Assembly (NCBI GenBank): GCA_963969495.1
Contig: OZ018333.1
Span: forward strand, 87,636,508 to 87,700,507
Direction of reading: 5' to 3'
Length of the DNA: 64,000 bases
Source: Ceratothoa steindachneri
Taxonomy: Eukaryota > Arthropoda > Malacostraca > Isopoda > Cymothoidae
Below are positions 10,303 through 19,696 of this stretch, in pieces; position 1 is the first letter of the stretch, and every line of letters begins with the position of its first letter. Under the pieces are notes generated by a model. The model did no database searches. It was not told the origin of the DNA and saw only the letters and a program-made list of their open reading frames with translations. The translations under genes and the position numbers were made by a program.

Positions 10303-13300
10303 TTAAATGAAAGGGAGAAGGCCGGCCTCCCCAAAAAAGTCAATAAGTCCACCAGTCAAAGTACACGCACTCGTCCCGAGTACAAGGGACAGGCGGTAGC
10401 GACCCCGCCCATCCCGGTACCGGGACAGGTGTCGTGCGCGAAGATCACCCAGACTGGGACATTCGAAAAGAATGTGCCGAACAGTCTGGGGGACGACGCA
10501 GACGTTACAATAGGGCGCAGGCGAGCGCTCCATCAAATAGCGATGCGTCACACGAGTGTGTCCGATTCGCAGACGACAGAAAGCAACCTGAAGCCACCGC
10601 GGCATTGGGGGATAGGGCCATGGGAACAGTCGCGGCGAGACGGCACGCAACTTTAAGTTCCCTTCGACCGTCTCCCATCTTCTTTACCAAGCAGTCCGAA
10701 GAGCTGCCCGTATTCCTGCCATGTAGTCGGTGTGAGGAAGAGCGAAACGCTGGTCCGGTCGCAGATTCCTCGCGGACTCTTTGGTGCCCTCATCGGCGCG
10801 CTCATTCCCCGCAATTCCTACATGTCCAGGAACCCAGCAGAACACAATCTCGACATCTGCCCGGCTCGCCAAAACCGTGGCGTCACGGATTTCGCGAACC
10901 AGGGGATGCGGAGATTCCAATGCCCCGTGAGCATTCAGGGCGCATCGTGAGTCGCTATAGATCACAATCTGGTCTCCGAACCGGGCACGTCGCGTAATCT
11001 CCCGTACCGAGTGGTGTATTGCCACCAGCTCGGCCGTGAAGACAGACGCAGCGCCTGGTAGAGCCCCGCTGACTTCAAACAGAGGGGATACAGCGTGGAA
11101 GCCGACCCCCTCTTGGGACTTGGAGCCATCCGTATACACTGGCACGGTACCAGCGTGACACGATGTGTGCTCCAAAAAGGTCGAACGCAATACTCCCGGC
11201 GCAGTACAAGCTTTGGGAGCAGAGGCGTGGCGACAAATAGCCAAATGTGGTACCCTCCAGGGTGGCGTCCTGGGCAGAACCAGGGGCGCCACCGGCCCGA
11301 GAGCTATATCTACCTCTGGAAGGAGTTTCCTGGCCCTAAACCCAAAGGGCTTAGGGTATGACTGGAGTCTCTCGGCGGCATAGGCACAATCGAGATCAGC
11401 TGCGGATGCAGTGAGAGGTGTTGGCGACTGAGGGAGGCGCCGGGCTCGCGCGTACAGGCGAGTGATGCACTGCACGCGGCGCAGAGCGAGTGGCATCTCC
11501 CCAGCATCGACCAACAGGCTCTCAATGGGGGAAGTGCGGAAGGCAGCGGTCGCAAGGCGAAGGCCGGTGTGGTGGATCGAATCCACCTTCCGCAATAAAC
11601 GCTCGGCTGCGGATGCATAAAACTCGCATCCGTAGTCGAGCTTTGAGCGAACAAAGGATCGATAAAAAAACTAAGGCAGTAGTCCTATCAGCGCTTCAAG
11701 CGCTGAACGTCACGGAACGGAGAATGTCCATGGCGCGGGTACAAGAGACCCTAAGGCTGCGAATATGAGCCTCCCAGGTGAGGCGTCGGTCGAATACAAG
11801 ACCAAGGAAATGGTGCAACTCAACCACATCCAGGCGCACCCCATTAAGAAACAAATCTGGGTCGGGGTGAAGCCGTCGATGGCGGCAGAAGTGCACCACC
11901 TTAGTCTTGGCCAAAGAAAACTGAAACCTGTGCACTTCGGCATAGCGAGAGACGCGGTTCAATGCCTGTAGGAGTCGACGCTCCAGAGTTGGCATCTGGG
12001 CCGCGCCAAAAGAGATTGAAAGGTCGTCCACGTAGAGCGTAGCGAGAACATCTTCCGGCAGCACCGAGGTGATGCCGTTGATGCTCAGGGCAAAGAGTGT
12101 GACACTGAGGACACTTCCCTGCGGGACACCCTCTTCCTGCTCCTTTGGGCCGGAGAGGGCTCCCCCCACCCGTACGCGGAATCGACGATCTCGCAAAAAT
12201 TCAGATATAAACATTGGAAGGCGTCCCCTCGCCCCCATCGTGTGGAGAGTCTCTATGATACCGTATCGCCATGCGGTATCATAGGCCTTCTCCAGATCGA
12301 AAAACACGGTGGCGTAGTGCTGTCTACGAAGGAAAGCCTCGCAGACGGCATTTTCCAGTCGGAGCAGAGCATCCGACGTGGAGTGGAACTTGCGGAAGCC
12401 GCACTGTGCGGAAGACAGATGGCCTCCGCTGTCCAGGAAAGAGGCTAATCTAACATTTACTAATTTCTCCATCAACTTGTACACGCAAGAGGTTAGAGAG
12501 ATTGGGCGGAAACCGGTCGGAGTAAAGTGAGCTCTCCCCGGTTTGCGAAAGGCGAGCACAGTAGCGATTCGCCAGGAGTCTGGGAGAAGACCTTCCACCC
12601 AGATCCTGTTGAACAAATCTACCAGAAAGGCCATGCCTCGCTCACCCAGGTGTCGAAGCATGGCGTACGGGACATCGTCCGGACCATGGGCGGTGTCCGC
12701 GCACGAAGCGAGAGCGGAACGCAAGTCACTCAACGTAAACTTGTCGTTGGAGGGTTCTGCGCCTCTGGAGGTAAAGTCCAGCCGGCGGCCTTCCGCGACA
12801 TCACGACGTGCATTGAATGCTGGCGGAGCAGCATCATGGCTAGAGAATGCGGAAAAAGCGGTCGCTAAGGATTCCGCCACGGACGCGGGGTCCGAGATTG
12901 CGGTCCCATTCTCCTGGAGAACAGGAGGGGGGTCCTGCGAGAACTTGCCCCGAATCCTTTTGACTCGCTTCCACACCTCAGCTAAAGGGGTCTTCCTGTT
13001 AAGTGAAGACACGTATGCCCTCCAAGAAGAGCGGCGGGCGGGCTTCGAAATATACCGGAACCTCGCCCTAGCCCGACGAAATTCAGCGACGGTGAAATCG
13101 TTCGGGCGGCGCTTATAGCGCATGTAGGCATAACGCTTCTGTTTGAGGGCCGTCTCACACTCGGCCGACCACCATGGGAGTGGTCGGCGTGAAAAACGGC
13201 CACACGTCCTAGGAATAGTAGTCAGGCCCACGGCGATGAGATTGACGGAGAAGAACTCAACGGCCTCATCTACCGACCTAAACTCCTCGACTGAGATAGA

Positions 13301-14150
13301 TAATTCAGTCATTTCCTGAAATGCAGGCCACCGCGCCCGCGCCAAGCACATCCGAGGTGGTCTCTCAGGCGGCAGTTGCCCTGAAAATGATATTTGAATG
13401 GGAAAGTGATCACTACCATGGAGGTCATCGACCACCCCCCAATCAAAATCAGGCTGTGCATCCGAAGAGCACAAAGATAGCTCAAGGCAAGAAAATGAAG
13501 CGGTTCTCGGACAGTGATGCGTAAACTCATCCACGTTTAGGACACCCATCTCAAGCTCTTCGATCAGATCGCCAAGAACTTGTCCCTTGGGATTTATGGA
13601 GTAATCTCCCCAGAGAGGATGCCTGCCGTTCAGATCTCCAAGCAAGAGATAGGGCCTCGGCAACTGTGCCACGACGCAGCGGAAGTCCCCCGCGTCGAAG
13701 TCAGCTGACGGTGGAATGTACGCAGAAATGATAGTATACCTCCTATCCAGGTGCAGCTGCACAACCACTCCCTGAAAGGAGGTATCTAAAGAGAAAGGAA
13801 GAACGGAGACATCATGCCGCGTGTAAACCGCGCATCCCCCAGCCCGGCCATCCCGCGGTGGTGGGGTCGCAAGAGCCTTGTACCCCGGGAGGGAGGGCGG
13901 GCAGGGGACACGCGCCTAGCATGGTCTCCTGCAAAAAGATAGCTAATGGGGAGCGGGACGAGACGAGCCTCCGCAGCTCCTCCCAGTTGGCCCGGAGTCC
14001 ACGGGAATTCCATTGAGGGAATATACCCTCCAGGCCTAGCTCGGAGGAGACGCGGGGGCCCTCCTCGAACTGAAGACCCTCACGGAAATGGCCGTACGCT
14101 TCCCGGGGGCAGAACCCCGGGCGCTGTTGGCCGGACAAAGCGCTGGAGGC
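10303..14150 (-). pseudogene. Family A ORF2 in A5 (APE endonuclease, RT, RNase H, CCHC), four lesions
   Basis: This is the replication polyprotein for target-primed reverse transcription. In order it shows: endonuclease with GLRANWEELRRLV and FLQET (about 14100-13890), LLLGDLNGRHPLWGDY and SDHFPIQISF; RT within the 690-codon frame 11696-13768, with GFRPISLTS, FFDLEKAYDTAWR, EEGVPQGSVLSVTLFALSIN and LYVDDLSISF (active-site YVDD intact); RNase H at 10684-11595 with YTDGSKSQEGVGF, FTAELVAIHHS, IYSDSRCAL and GNERADEG, that is all four acidic residues; and a CCHC-like tail to 10303. Lesions are a frameshift near 13880, TGG to TGA near 11695, a shift in a T run near 11665, and CAA to TAA at 10684-10686. 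The last is shared with A6. Confidence 0.9.
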
Positions 14151-16476
14151 GCTGTCGCCTTGAGGACTTATTGGGGGAGGTTGGGCTCGCCATGCGAGTC
14201 TTTTCCTCCCTCCGCCTCGAAACCTTAGGCGGGCGCTGCGGCTTCGGAGGCGGGGGGCCCTTTTTTCGAGGAACCACCGTCTCCGAGGCACTCGCTCCAC
14301 CTCGGGGAGTGGGCGAAGGAGCCGAAGCTCCTTTGTTGCTGTCCTCCTTTCGGGGAACAGCTTTAGGAACCCCCGAAGATGGCCTAGCGACCATCTTCAG
14401 GGGTGTTGCCTCCTGTGAGTCTAACGACTCGGTGGAGGCGCGTGGCCGTTTCGCCTTGCGGGAAACGGTCACGCTGGTAGAAGAGGGGGGAGCTCTGGTT
14501 TTAGCCGGGGCTGGGTATGAACCCTTTTTGCCGCCAGCTTTACCAGGGGAGCGCCCGGGTTGGGGAGAGCCCGCAGAAGGCCTCCGAATGGGCGCGGAAA
14601 CAACCGTGCTCGTTGGCCTGGATGGGCCAGGAGCAGAGGGTGCCTTTCTAACTACTGAGGCATATGACGTTCCAGGCAGAGCAGGGCGCGCCAAGACCAA
14701 GTCCTTAGCCTCGCGGAATGAGAGTCTATCCTGGGCCTGAACGGCCAGGATTTCTTTCTCAAGGAGATATGCACCAGATTGCTTCGAAGAAGCCGGGTGC
14801 TGCTCTCCGCAATTGACACACTTGGCCACACACGATTTGGACTTATCGTGTGCGACCTTGGAGCAATTTACACAGACTTCGGGTGACCCCGACTTTGCAC
14901 GTCTATAAGATCGATTCGTATGGCCGAAGCGGTGACAGTAATAGCACCGCCGCGTCAGTGGCACGAATGCCTTCACGCGGTAGCGGTACCAACCAGCACG
15001 CACCGACTCAGGGAGCTTGTCACAGTCGAACGTGACGAAGAGTGTATGGGTGGGTCTCGAAGCCCCTCCTTGTTTTCTCATCACACGTTCGACCTTCCCC
15101 GCCCATGGTCGGCAGGGCTCTAGGGTGATGTCCTCAATGGAGTAGTCAACGAGTTCCCTCGCATAAACTACTCCTTTCACAAAGTTCATGGTAGAGTGCG
15201 GCGTCACACTCACCGGGGTGCCATGAAGTGTCCGAAGAGCACTTATCTTGGCCGCCTCGGCGGGATTCGACGCATTCGCCAGAAGGCTCCCGTCCGAGAA
15301 ACGGGTCACCTTCGGCTCTCTACCAATTGCACTAGCTAATCCTCTCTGATGGATCATGTTGCCCTTGGACAACATGGTGCCATCATTAGAGCGAAAAACG
15401 AGGAAGCGTTTGAAGCCAGTGGGCTCGAAAACGCCAGGTAACCTCTAAATCAGGGACCCCGATGTCATCGAGGCTCCGCCCTGTGCACTCTATGTGTTAG
15501 TCTTGGTCAGGGGCTCCGCACACGAGGGGGTAGAGGGGTCGGATGTGCCGATCTTGGCTTGGTCGCCTACCAAAGTGGCAGCAGAACCATCCGTCCCCGC
15601 AGCCCCCGCGGATGGAGAGGAGCCCCGAGTCTTCTTCGTCTTTTTAGTCTTTTTCTTTTTTGGAGAGGAGGGCGGGGAATGAACCCGCTTCTCACCCCCG
15701 CCGGCAGAAGCCCCTAGGCCAGATGGACCGGCCTCAGCCAGGTCCATCTCCGAAATGGAGAAGGTCCTGCTAGTCGTAGGGGCACCTGTCGGAGGAGATC
15801 CCTCCCCTCCTTGTACTGCCTCGGAGCCCTCAGCCGTTTGAGGAGGACCCTGCATAGGGGCGGATTCGGGTTCGGTGCTTGCCGCTGAGCCCGAATTCCC
15901 CCCCATGGAAGGCCCTACCGTCTGAGGCTGGGTTTCCTCAAGGACCATGTCTATCACAGGAGGGGCCTCCAGTTGGCCATCCCCTCCCAGGACATCGCAG
16001 GTCCCCTTGGCAGTGTCGCCAGTCTTGTGGGGGGAGGCACAGGCCTTGACCCCAGCAAGGTTTAAAATTCTTGCCAGCAGGTCTTTTGAGGGAAGCGACC
16101 GAAGGGGCCTGGCTTCCCTCTCCCCCCTAAGGGGGTTTGCCCTACCGAGCCGCTTGCACGAGGGGCGGTCGGCAATGGGCTGCCTGATGGCTTTCTTGGC
16201 AGTCCCCTTGGAAAGAACAAAGGGGACTGCCGCTGGAGATAGGGAGGTGCCCGAAAGCACCTCCAGAGAAGGGGGTGAGGGGGAGTCCCCTACACCCGTA
16301 GGCGTAGGAGAGGAGTAAGCCTCCTCTCTGGTTAAATAAGTATGGAGGGTCCCCTTCGCAAGCACAAGGGGGGGGACCTCCATTTTCTCGGTGGAGCTGC
16401 CCGAGGGCGGCTCCGTTGATTTTCTTGGGGAAGTTGGGGGTTGGGTTTTTTGTTTTTTTTTGTCATACATGGGCAT
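14080..16476 (-). pseudogene. Family A ORF1 (gag-like RNA-binding protein) in A5, two stops
   Basis: A single frame of about 798 codons opens at ATG 16476-16474 and closes at 14080. The N-terminal 330 residues are Pro/Ser/Gly-rich and end in a Lys-rich run (PKKKKTKKTKKTRGSSPSAG), a likely nucleic-acid-binding or nuclear signal. The middle is a folded gag domain (FLVFRS, then RELVDYSIEDITLE and HTLFVTFDCDKLPESV), followed by three CCHC-like knuckles: CYYCHRFGHTNRSY (last Cys to Tyr here), CVNCSKVAHDKSKSC and CVNCGEQHPASSKQS. A basic, Pro-rich tail completes it. Two in-frame TAG codons, near 15488 and 15446, break it. The 3' end overlaps the start of ORF2 in another frame. A6 and A10 carry parallel, more damaged versions. 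Confidence 0.85.
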
Positions 16477-17005
16477 GGTGACCCTCTTTTTAATACGGGA
16501 CGGAATAGCTCATCACCTCTCGCAGTTGCCCGCACTGCAAGAGGTGCTTACAAGCCCGGCAGAGCCAGGCACCGCCATTCGGGACCACCCCTCCCGCCTG
16601 GTGGCCTGGCAGTCCATCGGCATGGCGGCTCCACCTTGGACACGGCGTAAAATTGATAGAATGTGAAGAGGAGAGGAAAGGGGATGTGAGGAAGGTATGG
16701 GTGGGGATGAAGCAGGTTGTTAAAAAAAACCCATCCCGAACCGGAGCTCAGGGGTTAGGGAACAATGTCCCCTCTCCCTCCAGCCCCGATCCGGGGTGGT
16801 TGGCTTGAGAAGAAGGTCAGCATCTACCCTGTGAAATTAGAGGCTGACCAGAGAAAGTTGTGGGAGAGGTTGTATGAAAAGCGACGAGGTAGGGGAGAAA
16901 TCGGGCTATCTAAAGGAAGGAAGAGAGGCTAAGCTGGGGCCGGACGGAGCACTGGATCCCGTCAGCACGGCGGCCAGGATGACAAATCGCCGCGCCCCTT
17001 ACGGG
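16477..17005 (-). promoter_or_regulatory. Family A 5' UTR with probable internal promoter (A5)
   Basis: About 529 bp between the target-site duplication and the ORF1 ATG is conserved in A4 (about 18700-19228), A6 (25921-26273, truncated) and A10 (40462-40993). Autonomous non-LTR elements need a promoter within the 5' UTR, and conservation with intact ends fits that. No specific promoter motif is identified. Confidence 0.5.
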
Positions 17006-17019
17006 GACCCACTGAGTCA
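17006..17019. repeat. Target-site duplication, right copy, for A5
   Basis: GACCCACTGAGTCA is identical to 10133-10146. It lies between the A5 5' end (ACGGG) and resumed CR1-A sequence. Confidence 0.95.
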
Positions 17020-17086
17020 GAAAGTTGCTGTCAGCAAAGTCTATAAGCCCAGATACCTCTCCGTCGCCCGTTCGGTCACTAGAGTG
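17020..17086 (-). mobile_element. CR1-A, 5' remainder separated by A5
   Basis: The minus strand encodes GDGEVSGLIDFADSNFLTQW, which runs directly, through one copy of the A5 target-site duplication, into VGEPSRGGNVLDLVFTTED at 10146. This is continuous CR1 endonuclease sequence. The element is 5'-truncated here at a perfect 14-bp inverted repeat (17067-17080 and 17083-17096). Confidence 0.85.
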
Positions 17087-17096
17087 ACCGAACGGG
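17067..17096. repeat. Perfect 14-bp inverted repeat at the CR1-A/A4 junction
   Basis: CCCGTTCGGTCACT, the two-base spacer AG, then AGTGACCGAACGGG. It coincides with the 5'-truncation point of CR1-A. The right arm also resembles the A4 target sequence (ACCGAGTGG in other copies). Confidence 0.85.
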
Positions 17097-19228
17097 TGTA
17101 TTGCCACCAGCTCGACAGCGAAGACAGACGCAGCGCCTGGCAGAGCCCCGCTGACTTCAAACAGAGGGGATACGGCGTGGAAGCCGAACCCCTCTTGGGA
17201 CTTGGAGCCATGCGTATACACTGGCACGGTTTCAGCGTGACACGAGGTGTGCTCCAAAAAGGTCGAACGCAATACTCCTGGTGCTGTACAAGCTTTGGGA
17301 GCAGAGGCGTGGCGACAAATACCCAAATGTCGTACCCTCTAGGGTGGCGTCCTGGGCAGAACCAGGGGAGCCACAAGCCCGAAGAGCTATACCTAACTCT
17401 CGAAGGAGTTTCCTGGCCATAAACCCAAAGGTCTTAGGGTATGACTGGCGTCTCTCGCCGGCATAGACACCGCGAAATCAGCTGCGGATGCAGTGAGAGA
17501 TGTTGGCGACTGAGGGAGGCGCCGAGCTCGTGCGTAAAGGCAAATAGCACCTCCGCGGCAGTGGCACGAATACCTTCACGCGTTAGCGGACCAACCGGCA
17601 CGCCCCGACTCAGGGAGCTTGTCACACTCGCACGTGACGAAGAGGGTGTGGGTGGGTCTCGAGGCCCCTCCCTGTTTTCTCATCACACGGTCGACCTTGA
17701 CCGCCCCATGGTCGGCCAGCTCTAATGTAATGTCCTCTATGGAGTAGTCAACGAGTTCCCTCGCATAAACTAATCCTTTTACAAAGTTCATGGTAGAGTG
17801 CGGCGTCACACTCACCGGGTTCCATCAAGTGTCTGAAGAGCACTTATCTTGGCCGCCTCGGAGGGATCCGCCGCATTCGCCAGAAGGCTCTCGTTCGAGA
17901 AACGTGTCACCTTCGGGTCTCTACCAATTGCACTAGCTAATCCTCTCCTCTGATGGATCATGTTGCCCTTGGCCAACCGGCAGTAGCCCCCAGGCCAGGG
18001 ACCAGCCTCAGCTAGGTCCTTCTCCGAGATGGAGAACGTTCTGGCATGGGCACCGGTCGGAGCAGATCCCTCCTCTCCTTTACTGCCTCGGAAACCCTAG
18101 CCGTTTGAGGAGGACCTTGCATAGGGGCGGACTCGAGTTCGGCGCTTGGCGCCGAGCCCGGGTTCGCTCCCATGGAAGGCCCTACCGTCTGAGGCTGGGT
18201 TGCCTCAAGGGCCATGTTTATCTCAGGGGAAGCCTCCAGTTGGCCATCCCCCCCTGGACATCATAGGTCCCATTGGCAGCACTGTCACAAGTCAAGTCTG
18301 GGAAGGCACAGGTCTTTTGAGGGAAGCGACCGAAGGGGCCTGGCTTCCTTCTCTCCGTTAAGGGGGTTTGCCCTACCGAGCCACTTCACTGGGAAGCGGT
18401 CGGCTATGGGCTGCCTGCTGGCTTTCTTGGCAGTCCCCTTGAAAAGTAAAGGGGGGACTGCCGCCTGGAAGAGGGAGATGCCCGAAAGCACCTAAAGAGA
18501 AGGGAGTGAGGTAGAGTCCCCTACACCGGTAGGAGTAAGCCTCTCCGGTTAGAGAAATTTGGTGGGTCCCCTGCGAGAGCACAAGGGGGGGGGGAACCTC
18601 CATTTTTTCTGTAGAGCTGCCCGAGGGCAGCTCCGACGATTTAAAAAGGGGAAATTGAGGGAAGATTTTTTATTTTAACATCATTGGGCATGGTGACCCT
18701 TTTTTCTTACGGTAGGCAAACGCTCATCACTCCTCGCAGTAGCCCGCCCTGCAAGAGGTGCGTATAGGCCTGGCAGAGCCAAGTAACGTCATTTAAGACC
18801 ACCCCTCCCGCCTGGTGGCCTGACAGTCCCTCAGCATGGCGGCTCCACCTTGTACACGGCGTAAAATTGATAGAGTGTGAAGAGAGAAGGAAAAGGAATG
18901 TGAGGAAAGTATGGGTGGGGATGAAGCAGGTTTTTTAAAAACCCACCCTCCCAAACCGGAGCTCAAGGGCTAGGGAACATTGTCCCCTCCCCGCTCAGCC
19001 TCGATCCGGGATAGTTGGCTAAGAAGAAGGTCAGCATCTACCCTGTGAAATTAGAGGCTGACCAGAGAAAGTTGTGGGGGAGGTTGTATGAAAAGCGAGG
19101 AAACAGGGGGGAAACACAAGCGTTCTGAAAGAAGGAGAAGAGGCTAAGCTGGGGTCAGGCGGGGTGCTAAGTCCCGTCAGCACGGCCGCCAGGATGGCAA
19201 ATCGCCGAGCTCCTGAAGGGGACGTCTG
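17087..19228 (-). mobile_element. Family A copy A4, right part, with internal RT-to-gag deletion
   Basis: It resumes RNase H at GTGTATTGCCACCAG and runs through the connection domain to about 17545. It then switches, at a short AAT overlap, directly to the gag zinc-knuckle region (matching about 24407 in A6), losing most of RT, the endonuclease and the gag tail, about 3 kb. Gag pieces are at 17576-17815, 18012-18215 and 18285-18603, all frameshifted. The 5' UTR follows, ending near 19228 by comparison with A5. A T run is missing because the 3' end lies elsewhere: left of 7755, perhaps A2. Confidence 0.8.
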
Positions 19229-19558
19229 AAGATAGATCGGAAGTTGTAGGTCCCGAGGGTCTCAAAGGAACAGGACTAACAGGAAGGGAGATGAGGTATG
19301 GTCTTGGTCGGAAGGTAGTGGTATGGGTAGAGGTGACTTGGACGTATCGTTACCTTCTGGGATTGGGGCTATATCGCTATGGATGGGGATATACCACCTT
19401 CGCCTGAGAGGAGGCCGGAAGTTGCGGTTACATATGTCAAAGGGAATGGAGGTAGATTGAGGTAGATTGCCTGTCCTTTTTGCAAGTTAGCTTTCTAAAG
19501 GGATGAGAAGAGTAGGGAGAGGACTGACGCTTGGGCAAGAGGTCCTCAGTCATGACGA
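19229..19558. other. Spacer between A4 and A6, no gene seen
   Basis: A GGTAGTGG/TGGGATTGG-rich single-copy stretch with no open frame of note and no match to neighbouring elements. It ends at the A6 poly(A). Confidence 0.5.
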
Positions 19559-19696
19559 TTTTTTTTTTTTGCAAGGGGCTATCTGGCGACTGGCGACTGC
19601 CCACTCGGGCATAAGTCGCCGCAAACAAACAGCCCAGTTCTAGGCTAGTTTAGAGTAAAAATTTTAACAGAAACAACAATAAAAAGGGGATAACAA

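Larger units (their letters stand above)
10147..17005 (-). mobile_element. Family A copy A5, full-length I-superfamily retrotransposon (6,859 bp)
   Basis: This is the reference copy for the family. In the element's own direction it has a 5' UTR of about 530 bp (17005-16477), ORF1 gag (16476-14080), an overlapping ORF2 (about 14150-10303), a 3' UTR of about 150 bp, a terminal hairpin and poly(A). Both ends are fixed by a perfect 14-bp target-site duplication, so the 5' end is authentic: on the minus strand it starts CCCGTAAGGGGCGCGG. It is inserted in CR1-A. Both ORFs carry stops and shifts, so the copy is dead, though little diverged. Confidence 0.93.

Noticed and set aside
13946..14740. 264-codon plus-strand frame inside A5 (also similar frames in A6 and A10)
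   Set aside because: It is the antisense shadow of the GC-rich, Pro-rich ORF1 tail. It recurs only because the element recurs, and shows no domain.
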